Positions 25,228-36,917 of a stretch of 64,000 nt of DNA are shown piece by piece. Where the stretch lies: NCBI GenBank assembly GCA_029945375.1, contig CM057063.1, positions 1,857,894 through 1,921,893 of the forward strand, read 5' to 3'. This DNA is from Agaricus subrufescens (Eukaryota; Basidiomycota; Agaricomycetes; Agaricales; Agaricaceae). Positions within the stretch are counted from its first letter, which is position 1. Each line of letters opens with the position of its first letter. The notes under the pieces were generated by a model that saw nothing but the letters and a program-made list of their open reading frames with translations, was not told the DNA's origin and searched no databases. The position numbers were made by a program, and so were the translations under genes.

Positions 25228-25795
25228 TTTATTTGATGAATTTATTCTTTTTCTTTCTTTTTTTCTTTCTTTCTTTCTCTCTTTCTTTTTTTTTGGAGTT
25301 CGACATGGGGCTTTTTGGGGGGTGAACGATGAATTGACCATAGCGCCGCGCGTGATTGGTGGTTTTGTTTTGGTGATTTCGGGAACTTTGAGTGTATATC
25401 AGTAACTCCCAACTTGAATTTTTTACTTTGGATGCTGATGTCACATTCGGAAACTTTCAGTTGTTAGATGAGCAGAGTTGGGCCTAGCCAGAAGCTAGAA
25501 ATCGCATTCCCGTACTTGAAAATGATCTCTCTCCTTCCTTGTCGCTTCCTAGCCACTTCTAGCCGGTGGAGCTGACCACTTTGTGCTATTGTTAGCGCAT
25601 GCCATATGGATCGACATTATCTCTTTGTAACTTCGCGTCTGGGCCCACCTGTTGATAGTCAGTTTGCTTCGATGTAAAGCGTCGATTCGGGGGTTTGCGC
25701 TCTCTCTCCTAAGAGCTGTTAAAAGGGAGATGGATTGGCGTGAATGTTCCGATACTAGTCTCTCTGACTGAGCTCTTGCTGATCTTTCTTCTACG
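25228..25795. other. Intergenic region upstream of transporter array
   Basis: It starts with a T/C-rich microsatellite-like tract. The rest presumably holds the promoter of transporter A. No gene was seen. Confidence 0.4.
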
Positions 25796-27844
25796 ATGGC
25801 GACGGGAGGACAAGTTCAAGAAGTTGCGAGTCATAGATATGCCTATGTTTTGACGGCGTCTGCTTGCTTGGGAAGCGTGTTTCATGGCTGGGATTTGTAA
25901 GTATTTTCCGTTTATTGGTTGGTGGCTGGATGTGCTGATTTTGTACATTTAGAGGATTGATAGGAGGGATACTCTCTCTCCGGTCGTTTCAAGAGTATCT
26001 TGGGATCGACACGAAAAGTGAGGCAGAAAAAGCGATCTTATTCGGTAACATCGTCTCTGTTGGCCAAGCTGGATGTTTGTAAGTCTCAAGTAGTCGTTTA
26101 GCAGGTCCTCCTTTCTCCTAAACGGTGATTTATTTATTTTTTACGCAGCTTTGGCGCTTTAGGAACCGGATATCTCTCTAGTCGATTCGGTCGAAGATTG
26201 TGTCTTATCGCATGTGGTATTATTTATATCGTCGGCAGTTTGCTTCAGTGCACTGTCGGCTTGGGACCTGCACACGCCGCGGGCCTACATGTGTATTATC
26301 TTGGCAGGTTTATCTCTGGTATTGGGATTGGAATGGTAACCACTCTCGTACCCTTGTACATTTCAGAGTGTGTTCCTAGGACTATACGAGGACGTTGCAC
26401 CGGAGCGCTTCAGTTTTCGAATAACTGTGGTCTTATGCTGAGTTGTAAGTGGGATTTTGTTATAAATCAGTTGATAATGCTGAAAGTGGACTAGTTTGGG
26501 TTAATTTTAGTGTTTCAAAAAATGTACCTTTCAGCGAAATTCAATGGCGAATTCCGCTGATTATTCAGTACGTTCCATTGCTCATGATCAAGAGATGTGT
26601 GTGGGCGAGGCTAATTTTGGATTTTCTAGGATGGTTCCCAGTGTTTTATTCATCGCAGCGATGCTTTTCCAACCGGAATCTCCAAGATGGCTTATTGAAC
26701 ACGGGAGGCACAAAGAAGCTGCAAAGGCGCTTGCGCTTACTAGTGGCAAAGGAGTTGACCATCCTACTGTCGTGCAAACCTTGGAAGAGATTAGGCAGGA
26801 ATTTGCGGGGAAGACGCGGTCGTCGTTCTTTAAGCAGATTCGGCAGATGGGTGAATCTAGGGCTGTTGCTCTGAGATGTTTCATTCCTTCGCTAGTGACT
26901 TTCTTCCAACAGGTCTGCTTCTTTTCTTGAAATGACTGAAAGATGGTACCCTTCTCACTGACCTATTTTTAGTGGACAGGTACCAACGCCATCAATCTGT
27001 ATAGCCCTGAAATATTTCATCATCTTGGAATCCATGGTACGAGCGCGGCTCTCTTCGCTACGGGTGTTTATGGCCTCGTTAAGGTATATTCAATGTGATC
27101 TCGAGAATTTATTATCATCAGTAAACACTGCTATAGGTTATTTCTGTAGCACTGGCCCTCACTTTTGCCGTCGAACGCATCGGACGCAAGAGGTGTCTGA
27201 TCTTCGGTGGCATTGGCCAGGCGCTCATGATGTTTTGGCTGGCGGGTTACAGTGGAACACATCAAGAGGGTACTGTCAGTCCTGCAAGTCATGTTTCCAT
27301 CGTTGCGTTATACTTGTATGCTGCGTTATTTTCTGTTGGATGGGGCCCGGTACCGTAAGTCTTTTGGTTTACGTCCGGTCTACAGCTGAAGTATGAGTTT
27401 GATAGATGGGTCGTCGCCGGTGAGGTTGCGCCTAACCATGTCCGCTCCTTCGCACTTTCTATCGCTGTCGGAGTGCACTGGCTCTTTGGATTCGTGATAT
27501 CCAAAGTGACGCCGATTATGTTGGATGGGATCAAATATGGCACGTTTTTACTCTTCGGATTCTGTTGTTTGATAGTGGCGACTTGGGCTTATGTCTGCTT
27601 GCCCGAGACAAGTGGGTACGCGTTGGAGGATATTAAATATCTGTTCGAGAAGGACGTGATTGTTCGTGCGTTGCACGACGCACCCGGTGGAAGGATATTT
27701 TTGAGAGGAAGGCATGTAGAGCCTGTGGCTTTGTTGAAAGAGAGGCGCGGTGTAATTGCTGGTGGACAGCATGAAAAAGTTACCAGTCCGAATTCGGATT
27801 CAGACCATGTTTCGTCGAAATTGTCGACATTGAAGACTGTTTGA
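25796..27844 (+). CDS. MFS sugar transporter, tandem copy A
   Basis: This is a 12-helix major facilitator of the fungal sugar/quinate porter type, importing hexoses or related polyols at the plasma membrane. Eight exons (101, 126, 296, 73, 283, 111, 218 and 439 nt) give 548 aa. Motifs: GWDLGLIGG in helix 1, SSRFGRRLC (loop 2-3 G-R-x-G-R/K signature), [23 protein letters not shown] in the central loop, [12 protein letters not shown] (loop 8-9 repeat of the signature), PWVVAGEV, and [20 protein letters not shown] at the C-terminal end of the domain. First of four co-oriented paralogs and the most divergent in the LHVYYL region. Substrate unknown. Confidence 0.93.
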
Positions 27845-28350
27845 TGTCTAGTATCTTGGAATATATTTGCCAGATCAAGAAACCTCAGCAAGATAAACAC
27901 TTGTGCTCGAGCATCAACAACTAGAGAACATAGAGAACTTTCGCCAATTCCTGATGTTCTTGCCTTGAAACCTAGTTCCTGCATTGAAAGGGGTGGTTTG
28001 ATGATAACGGAGTCTCCCGAAGTCTGCCTGACCAGGTTTTTTGAGCCTCGACTGTTTCTATGATCCAGCCAAATCAATGCAAAGTGACAGCGCTGTAAGC
28101 CTCAACCGACTCCGAAAGTCTGGTCTTTATCTGTCCCTATAGCCTGACCGATGTTACGGAAGGATGGATCAAATCACATGTTGTCCCGACGGGCGCTGCT
28201 CGCAAGCTTCCATCAACTCCGTTAGTATATCAACACGTCACGTATCCTCTAGCACCTTTGCTTTGATTTGAACCCGGGTGCTCCTCACCCTCCAGCTTGC
28301 TTTTGGCTTCACTGAGGTGTAAGCTACCGCCTTGTCTCCTGTCGTTTGGG
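27845..28350. other. Intergenic region between transporters A and B
   Basis: About 0.5 kb containing the A 3' end and the B promoter. A minus-strand segment at 28264-28326 has tRNA-like internal promoter boxes (listed separately). Confidence 0.4.
28264..28326 (-). repeat. Possible tRNA-like (SINE) fragment in the promoter of transporter B
   Basis: Read on the minus strand, TAGCTTACACCTCAGTGAAGC resembles a degenerate A box and, about 40 bases later, GGGTTCAAATC matches a B box. The intervening sequence does not fold into a convincing tRNA, so a degraded SINE is more likely than a tRNA gene. It ends about 25 bases before the transporter B start codon. Confidence 0.3.
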
Positions 28351-30397
28351 ATGGCTTTGCGGAAGGAATTCCAAGAGCTCTCCAACCATCGTAATGCCTA
28401 TATCCTGTCTGCGTCGGCTTGTCTGGGGAGTGTATTCTTCGGCTGGGATATGTGAGTCAACTCGGTCTTTTCGGCACCTTGCAAAAGTGACCCAAGTTTC
28501 TTGTAGAGGCCTAATTGGAGGTATACTTGCGATGCCATCGTTCCAGGAATATTTCGGGATAGACAAGAGGAGTGCTGCTCAGAAAGCAAATGTTAACGGA
28601 AATATTGTAGCCATTCTACAAGTGGGATGCTTGTGAGTTATGCCTTTTACTACCAGATCATTGCCTTGACAGTACAGGCCAACCCTTGTCATGTAGATTT
28701 GGTGCCCTTGGGAGTGGCTACATTTCCAGTCGATGGGGTCGCAAGCCATCTCTTCTCGCGTCGGGTATCATTTACATTATCGGAAGTCTGATCCAAAGTA
28801 TCGTTGGAATGGGGAGTTCTCAATTGGTCGCACTGCCCGCCCTATATTATGGTCGGTTTATTGGTGGTCTCGGAGTAGGGATGGTGTCCGCGCTTGTACC
28901 CTCGTATGTATCGGAGTCTGTGCCCAGGACTATACGTGGACGCTGTACAGGTTTGATCCAATTGGCGTGTAACGTTGGGATTATGTTGAGCTGTGAGTCC
29001 CAGGTTTTTGAATCTTACGAGGGGCGCACTAATGAAATGAATGAACTCAAGTTTGGGTAAATTATAGCTCAGCAAAAGACATTCCCTTTGGTGAAATGCA
29101 GTGGCGGATTCCGTTCATCATACAGTAAGTCAATGTTATCTGTCGACAAAAGCCTTGCTCGTCCGTTAATCTCGGCAATCTGTAGAATGGTGCCTGGCGT
29201 GCTCTTTATCTTCGCAATGATATTCCAGCCGGAATCTCCGAGGTGGCTCATTGAACACGAACAATACGAGGCAGCTGCGATTGTCCTTGCACGTACCAGT
29301 GGCAAGAGTGTAGATGATCCTGCCGTTGTGCAGACAACGGAAGATATCAAACAAGAGTTGGTTGGAAAGGAACCTTTGTCGATCCTGCAGCAAATCCGCA
29401 GAATGGGGGAATCGCGGCATATTGCCCTGAGATGCTTTATTCCGTCACTGGTGATGTTTTTCCAGCAGGTGAATCTTTTTCTGTGGACTATGACACTTTC
29501 TTAAACTGCCGAACTTTACAGTGGACAGGCACAAACGCTGTCAACTATTTCAGCCCTCAGATTTTCGAAAGCCTTGGAATTCATGGTACAACGGCCACTC
29601 TTTTCGCCACTGGTGTATACGGTGTTGTCAAGGTATGGGGCTCCTGCAATCCCGAGTTATCTAGAAGCTTACTGAGTCCTACAGGTCATCTCTGTAGGAG
29701 TTGCTCTCGCTTTCGCCGTTGAGACTGTCGGGCGCAAGAAATGTTTGCTATTTGGTGGTATCGGGCAGGCTCTTGCAATGCTTTGGTTAGGAGGCTATAA
29801 TGGAATTTACCCGGACAATACTTCAGCGGCTGCCAGCTATGTTTCGGTCGTCGCTGTGTATCTGTATGCTGTATTCTATTCCATTGGTTGGGGACCAGCA
29901 CCGTGAGTTTTCTATGTCAGTCCTGCTTTTCCAGATGTCGACTGAAATCCTTCTTCAGGTGGGTCATAGCGGGCGAAGTTGCTCCTAATCATTTACGTCC
30001 GGCCACGCTTTCTTTTGCGGTCTGCATCAATTGGTTGTTTTCGTTCACTGTCTCCAAGCTTACACCGATTTTGCTTGACCGCATCAACTACGGAACTTTC
30101 TTGCTCTATGGATCTTGTTGTCTGACTATGGCAGCATGGTCTTACATTTGTCTCCCCGAGACAAGTGGATATGCGTTGGAGGATATCAAGTATCTCTTCG
30201 AGCGAGACGTGATCATTCGCTCATTGCAGGATGCACCTGGTGGGAAATTGTTTTTGCGAGGAAGGCGAGCGAGACCTGTGGTCCTTTTAAGAGATGGAGT
30301 GGCTGAAGGGGATGATACTGAAGGGGAGGCAAATGATGACGATACTGATTTTGACTCGACACAGCCGTTGTTGATCAGACCAGCCACGTCGGTTTGA
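28351..30397 (+). CDS. MFS sugar transporter, tandem copy B
   Basis: Same architecture as copy A: eight exons of 101, 126, 296, 73, 283, 111, 218 and 439 nt, 548 aa. Signatures seen are [61 protein letters not shown] and [19 protein letters not shown], all intact. The C-terminal cytoplasmic tail is unusually acidic ([17 protein letters not shown]), unlike the other copies, and may alter turnover or regulation (inference). The gap to copy C is 692 bp. A relic at 33.5-33.7 kb resembles the 3' end of this copy more than the others. Confidence 0.93.
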
Positions 30398-31089
30398 TTC
30401 TTCTGGTCGAACACATAATCACTCGTCATGCCTTCAAGCCCTTCTAACATTACCTGGACGCCTTATGAACTTGAGACGGACGTCAAACAGAGGCTTGTTT
30501 TGCACATTTTATTGTAATGGTATGCGTCCGACTGACTCAAGCATACTTCTTATCTAACATGTCGTTTTACCAGGTGGTTTCTGGAGTAGTCATGCTCGAT
30601 TGGAGTTAAACTACTACGCCTGGCAAGCATAGCATTTGCGGGCCGCCGCCCGCCCCCGGATCCGTCTTACATTGCAGCTCGAGTAGTCTCGGAATACATC
30701 CCCGCATAGATCATTGTCAACCTCCATTTCTGACTTTCGTCAATATGTCCCTTGGCTGATTTCATGAGAAGGCGCTTCACAGTTTTCCTCTTTTAAGCGG
30801 GTTTTAATGGCTTTCGCTTCGGCCTCCACATGGGTATGGTTCTCGTGAGACGGAATTTCATAAGAGAACTCCTTCCGCATCATTCACACCACGCAATGTA
30901 TCCGCGTGACGCAACTCAACCTTCAGGGACGGCTGAGGCGCTGCAAACCGGAGGAAAGTTCCTTTCGGGTCTGTTTATCTTTCTAAAAGGAAAAATCTAA
31001 CCGAGTGTTTCAATGGAATCCTGATATTCTTTCCCGTTTCCTTCTCACCACCTTCGCCCAGGTGGAGGCAACGCTGCTCGCTATCCATC
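30398..31089. other. Intergenic region between transporters B and C
   Basis: It contains the promoter of transporter C. The part from about 30700 to 30990 is a diverged duplicate of the segment at about 34318-34620 in front of copy D. Confidence 0.6.
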
Positions 31090-33112
31090 ATGGCTATCCA
31101 AAAGCACCTCCAGGAGCTCTCAAGCTATAAGAATGCATATATTCTGGCTTTGTCTGCCTCGATGGGAAGCGTGTTCTACGGTTGGGATATGTGGGTGTTA
31201 TTCTCGTCTCCGTGATAGTTGAAGATGCTAAACGGCTATATAGAGGTCTAATTGGTGGTGTCATCTCGCTACCTTCATTCAAGCAGTATTTCGGAATAGA
31301 CAAGATGAGTCCGTCTGCAGTAGCAGACCTGAATGGAAACATTGTTGCTATTCTCCAAGCTGGGAGTTTGTGAGTGAAATAGCTGTCTTTTCAAACAACT
31401 ACTCATGGCTGTCGTGCAGTTTTGGTGCTCTGGGTACTGGATACATCTCCAGTCGGTGGGGCCGCAAGCCCTCGCTTCTCGCATCCGGTGTTATCTATAT
31501 CATTGGCAGCCTGCTTCAGTGCATTGTCGGTTTGGGAAGCTCACAGGCGGTGGCTCTGCGAGTGCTATACTTTAGTCGGTTTGTGGGTGGTGTCGGTGTG
31601 GGCATGGTTTCTGCCCTAGCACCGTCCTACGTATCGGAGTGTGTACCGAAGAGTATACGCGGGCGCTGTACTGGAATGGTCCAATTTGCGAACAATGTTG
31701 GAATCATGTTGAGTTGTACGTACACCCTTTCGTTTCATATGAGGAGCCGGTTATTCACCTCTGGTTGGTTGATAGTTTGGGTCAACTATAGCTCATCAAA
31801 AGATCTTGCTTTCGGTGAGATGCAATGGCGGCTTCCATTTATCATACAGTGAGTCTGTTCGTGATAACGGATTTCCTCTAATTAGTCTCATCTATCATTG
31901 ATAGGATGGCACCGGGAGTACTCTTCATTCTTGCGATGCTATTCCAGCCTGAGTCGCCAAGGTGGCTTGCCGAGCATGAGCAATACGACAGGGCTGCGGC
32001 GATTCTGGCTCGCACTAGTGGAAAAGATATCAACGATCCGACAGTAGTGCAAACGTTAGAAGAGATTAAGCAAGAGTTCGAAGGAAGGGAGAAGTTGTCG
32101 ATTATGCAGCAAGTCCGGAGGATGGGCGAGTCACGATATATCGCTCTTAGATGCTTTATCCCTTCGCTTGTCATGTTTTTCCAACAGGTTAGTCCCTTGT
32201 AACCTAACTGAAGAGCGCATTCTCAAATCTAGCCCTTTGCCAGTGGACGGGCACTAATGCCATCAATTATTTCAGCCCTCAAATCTTCCAGGGCCTCGGG
32301 GTAGACGGAACCACTTCTTCGCTATTGGCGACAGGCGTTTATGGTGTCGTCAAAGTATGTTATTCCAAGTCTCTAGGCCTGAATGCGGTATTCAACTTCA
32401 GTTCTTAGGTCGTTTCCGTGGCATCGACCCTCATTTTCGCTGTCGAGAGCCTTGGACGCAAGAAATGCTTAATTATTGGCGGGCTCATTCAAGGGCTCAC
32501 GATGCTTTGGATAGGAGGGTACAGTGGAATTCATCCCGAAACCACTATCGTCCCTGCGAGCTACGTTTCGATTATCGCGGTATACTTGTATGCTGTCGGT
32601 TACTGTATTGGTTGGGGACCTTTGCCGTAAGGTTTTCTTCCTATGACTGTGATATTTGTCCTCTGATGTTTCTTCCTTATAGCTGGGTTGTTGCGGGAGA
32701 AGTGTCACCTAATCATCTTCGTCCGGCTGTACTTTCCATTGCTATTGGGGTCAATTGGCTGTTCGCGTTCACCATCTCCAAATTGACCCCGATCATGCTT
32801 AACAACATCACCTACGGCACTTTCTTGATTTTCGGAATTTGTTGTCTATTGATGTCGGTATGGACATACGCGTGTCTACCTGAAACGAGTGGATTCGCGC
32901 TGGAGGATATCAAGTATCTGTTCGAGCACGATGTCATCGTCCGTTCGCTTCAAGATGCACCAGGTGGCAAGCTATTCTTGGGAGGAAGGCAGGCAGAATC
33001 GGTTGAAGAGTTAAAGAAGCGTTTGGGCGTTCTGGGAGAGACCGAAAAAGTCCGGGACTCGTCTTTAGAGAAGGTATCTTCGAGACGATCAACGACAAAA
33101 GATATTGTATGA
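31090..33112 (+). CDS. MFS sugar transporter, tandem copy C
   Basis: Eight exons of 101, 126, 296, 73, 283, 111, 218 and 430 nt give 545 aa. Motifs: [80 protein letters not shown]. It is closest to copy D: both share the KMS..A segment after FGIDK, the VPKSIRGRC block, the last-exon length and nearly the same C-terminus ending STTKDIV. All residues expected for transport appear present. Confidence 0.93.
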
Positions 33113-33484
33113 TTTCTTGGTAAACTGTATGTACTTGGGCTTAATGTATATAAGAACGTCCATTGTAATTTGATCAAATGGGTCAATTTATTGTTTAACG
33201 TTCAGGCTTTCAGGGGTTGGTCAGTGTTTTGATCAATGCTCGACCGAAATAGCACATCCCTCTTTATGATCAACCTCTACCACCACGTAGTACCTTCACC
33301 ACCATAGCGTCGTGTTTCCTTCGCTGGTTTACATCTGGGACCACGAGTTTCATATGCAATCCGCTCGGTAGTGTCTCTGTCCCGCTGTTAGCTCGACAGT
33401 CCACTCCACTATTAATAGCAAAAAATATCCCTTTGCGTGTCTTATTCTGCTCTTTAAATCCAGCTGTGCAATCGGAGTGGCGTG

Positions 33485-33700
33485 GTGGCGTGGTTCTACA
33501 TTCGCCTTGGCGAGACGAATGGGGATGCAAGTACTTGTTCCAGGTGATCATCTGCCCACTGCAAGATGCACCTAGTAGAAAATACTCTTGAGGGGAAGGC
33601 GAACAAGATCTAGATGATGAAGTCAATGAGGTCACGGTATAATTTTCGATTCAAGACACTGGTGGCTGGTGACCGGACAAGCACCGTCGGTTTGAATTCC
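33485..33700 (+). pseudogene. Relic of the 3' end of a fifth sugar transporter
   Basis: Short blocks align by eye with the last exon of copy B. GTTCTACATTCGCC...GAGACGAATGG matches the region encoding [16 protein letters not shown]...CTGCAAGATGCACC then matches that encoding [10 protein letters not shown], followed by GGGGAAGGCGAACAAGA. GACCGG...CCGTCGGTTTGA corresponds to the copy B stop region (ending ATSV). The frame is destroyed by indels, including loss of the GYALEDI-coding bases. It is a remnant of a fifth tandem copy lying between C and D. Confidence 0.7.
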
Positions 33701-34317
33701 CGGAATGGACGGAAAATTCTCGAAATGCGTCCAAGTGCTTCGACATCCGTCTGGACTCGCCTTGTGAGTTTGCGATAATCATGAATTAGTAGAGACTAAC
33801 CTCGTATTGGATTCTAGCTTCGGCAATGCACCCCACAGGCTCCTCAGCGACTGTACAGACCGGCTACAACTTGAATTCCTACTTCGACTGGTCAACTGCT
33901 GTTGGTTCCTGCTACCTTTTCAACTCTTGATCCTCCGTTGCTCGATCTTGCTACATTTTTCTCCCGCTTCGACCACGCCCTTTCCTCATGAATAAACCTC
34001 ATCTCAAGGGCAACACTTGTCGGTGCTTATTCAAGCAGTCCCGACATAAGCGTACGTCTTTGAATAGCAAGACGGGTGACACGTAGATGGCTTTTCCGTA
34101 CATCTTTTTGAACTGGTATGCTTCAGCCTGGCCCAAACATCCTTCTTACCTGAATCATTGGTTTTCTCAGATATCCTCTGGAGTATATGCTCAAGTAGAG
34201 TTAAATAGTTACATTCGGCCTACACAGAGCCCCAACCAGAATTTTCAAGCCGCCCTCCGCTATGGAATCCGGAGTCTGTCTTGTGTCGACACTGGGAATG
34301 ATCCAGAATACGTCGCC

Positions 34318-34620
34318 ACACTGACCATTGTCAACATCAATTGTAGCACTCGACAATCATTCTCTTGGCCGACTTCGTGGAAGAAGTTTTGTGGGTGGCT
34401 CGACTGTTTCAACCGGTCTTTTCTCAGTCCCCCTTGGGTAAGGCCTTCGTGGGATAGAATATGGATAGAATTGCATACTACGCGAACTTCTTCCGCAGGT
34501 TTCACACCGCGTAATACCTCCGGCGCGTGACATCATTCAACCTTTCAACCTTCAGGGGATGGCTGAGACGCTGCGAATGAGAGGAAGCTCCTTTCTAGTC
34601 TACCTATCGTTCTAAAATGA
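34318..34620 (+). repeat. Diverged duplicate of the transporter C upstream region
   Basis: Blocks such as CATTGTCAACATCAA, CACACCGCGTAATA and CAACCTTCAGGGGATGGCTG have counterparts in the same order at about 30700-30990 before copy C (for example CATTGTCAACCTCCA and CAACCTTCAGGGACGGCTG). The duplication unit therefore included promoter DNA as well as the coding region. Confidence 0.65.
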
Positions 34621-34878
34621 ATAATCTAACGAAGGATCTAAATGCAATCTCACCATCTTCTTTTCTGCCTCATTCTCTTCATGGCTTTCGTCCGGGCGTA
34701 GACCACGCTGCTCGATATTACGTTTGATTGTGGAACCAACATGATCAGCCCTTCGGGTCATGATCCAGTAGTATCAAGCAGTCTTATCAGGGGTAGATCA
34801 GGATCTAGGAACTGAAGGGTCAGGCTATATTTTAGGTCTTTTTTCTGGTAGAGCAAAGTATTGGGTTTTTCGACAACC

Positions 34879-36917
34879 ATGACATTCCAAAAGCACTTTC
34901 AGGAATTCTCAAGCCATAGAAACGCCTATATCCTGACGTTTTCCGCCTCGTTGGGAAGCGTGTTCTACGGTTGGGATATGTGAGTGGACTCTCGTCCCCG
35001 TGATATTTCGAATATACTGGCTCAACAGTTATATAGAGGTCTAATAGGCGGTGTGATTGCGCTACCTTCATTCAAGCAGTATTTCGGAATAGACAAGATG
35101 AGTGCGTCCGCGGCAGCTGCTTTAAATGGGAATATTGTAGCTATCCTGCAAGCCGGTGCTTTGTGAGTGAATTCGAATCTTTCCTTTCAACAGTAATTAC
35201 TCATGATGGTGGTGCAGTTTTGGTGCTATTGGATCTGGATATATCTCCGGTCGGTGGGGTCGCAAGCCCTCGCTTCTCGCGTCCGGAATCATTTACATCA
35301 TCGGCAGTCTGCTTCAATGTATCGTCGGTCTGGGAAGTTCAAAGGCGGTAGCGCTGCGGGTGTTATATCTCAGTCGGTTCGTGGGTGGTTTCGGGGTGGG
35401 CATAGTTTCCGCCCTTACAATCTCCTACGTGTCAGAGTGTGTACCGAAGAGCATCCGCGGGCGCTGCACCGGGATGGGCCAATTTGCGAACAACGTTGGG
35501 ATCATGTTGAGTTGTATGTCCATTTTTCCACTTCACGCGAGGAACAGATTATTCATTTTCATGTGGTGTATAGTCTGGGTCAACTATAGCTCATCAAAAG
35601 ATCTTGCGTTCGGCGAGATGCAATGGCGTCTTCCATTTATTGTACAGTGAGTTCTTACTCACTGATGGAGAAGCTCATATACTGAACCTCGCATGTCGTT
35701 TATGATAGGATGGTACCAGGAGTACTTTTCATTCTTGCAATGCTGTTCCAGCCTGAGTCGCCAAGGTGGCTTGTCGAGCATGGTCAATACGAGAAAGCTG
35801 CGGCGGTTCTTGCTCGCACAAGTGGCAAAGATATCAACGATCTGACAGTGATACAGACGCTAGAGGAGATCAAGCAAGAGTTCGACGGAAGGAAAAAACT
35901 GTCGATTATGCAGCAAGTCCGAGGGATGGGAGAATCACGATACATTGCCTTGAGATGCTTTATTCCTTCGCTTGCTACGTTTTTTCAACAGGTTAGTCCC
36001 TTTCATCCAATTCGAAGTGCACTTACCCAAATTAAGCCCGCTCTCAGTGGACAGGCACTAATGCCATCAATTACTTCAGCCCCCAAATATTCCAAAGCCT
36101 TGGGGTTGACGGTACCACTTCTTCGCTATTGGCAACAGGTGTTTACGGTGTTGTTAAAGTATGCTCATTTCCATCTTTCCAGGTCTGATTCCGTATTTAA
36201 CTTCAGTTTACAGGTTGTTTCCGTGGGATTGACACTCATTTTTGCTGTCGAAAGATTCGGACGCAAGAGATGCTTAATCGTTGGCGGTCTCATCCAAACG
36301 CTTACGATGCTTTGGATAGGAGGATACAGTGGAATTCACTCCGAAAGGACTGTCGTTCCTGCGAGCTACATTTCGATCATTGCAGTGTACTTATATGCTG
36401 TCGGTTATTGTATTGGTTGGGGACCGTTGCAGTAAGTTTCTCCTTCTACAACTGAAGTACCTGGTTGTTGATGTTTCTGGTTCATAGCTGCGTTATTCCT
36501 GGAGAGGTGTCGCCCAATCATCTTCGCCCCGTTGTACTTTCCATCTCCATTGCGGTTAATTGGTTATTCGCGTTTGTCATTTCCAAGTTGACACCGATCA
36601 TGCTCAACAATATTACCTACGGCACTTTCTTGATCTTTGGGTTCTGCTGTCTACTCATGTCGGTATGGTCGTATACGTGCCTACCTGAAACGAGTGGATA
36701 TGCGCTAGAAGATATCAAATATCTGTTCGAACACGATGTCATTGTCCGTTCGCTTCAGGATGCACCAGGTGGAAAGATATTCTTGGGAGGGAGGCGAGCG
36801 GAATCAGTTGAGGAGCTGAAGAAGCGTTTAGGCGTTCTGGGAGAGACCGAAAAAGCCCAAGATACATCCTTAGAGAAAGTACCTTCAAGACGATCAACGA
36901 CGAAAGATATCGTATAA
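34879..36917 (+). CDS. MFS sugar transporter, tandem copy D
   Basis: Eight exons of 101, 126, 296, 73, 283, 111, 218 and 430 nt give 545 aa, matching copy C exactly in exon length. Signatures present: [18 protein letters not shown] (Ser to Gly change), [35 protein letters not shown] and [19 protein letters not shown]. At the start of the last exon, where copies A to C read PWVVAGE or PWVIAGE, this copy reads HCVIPGE: the Pro-Trp pair and the Ala are all replaced. This is a conserved site near helix 10 in the family, so activity or specificity may be changed. Confidence 0.91.

Larger units (their letters stand above)
33113..34878. other. Intergenic region with transporter relic and duplicated promoter block
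   Basis: About 1.8 kb between transporters C and D. It contains a decayed transporter 3' end (33485-33700), some unassigned sequence (about 33705-34300) and a block from about 34318 to 34620 that matches the upstream region of copy C. Open frames at 33807 and 34087 show no family similarity I recognise. Confidence 0.55.

Noticed and set aside
33807..34530. Plus-strand frames MDSSFGNAPH... and MAFPYIFLNW...
   Set aside because: They resemble no family I know, and the second runs into the duplicated promoter block, so it is unlikely to be coding.
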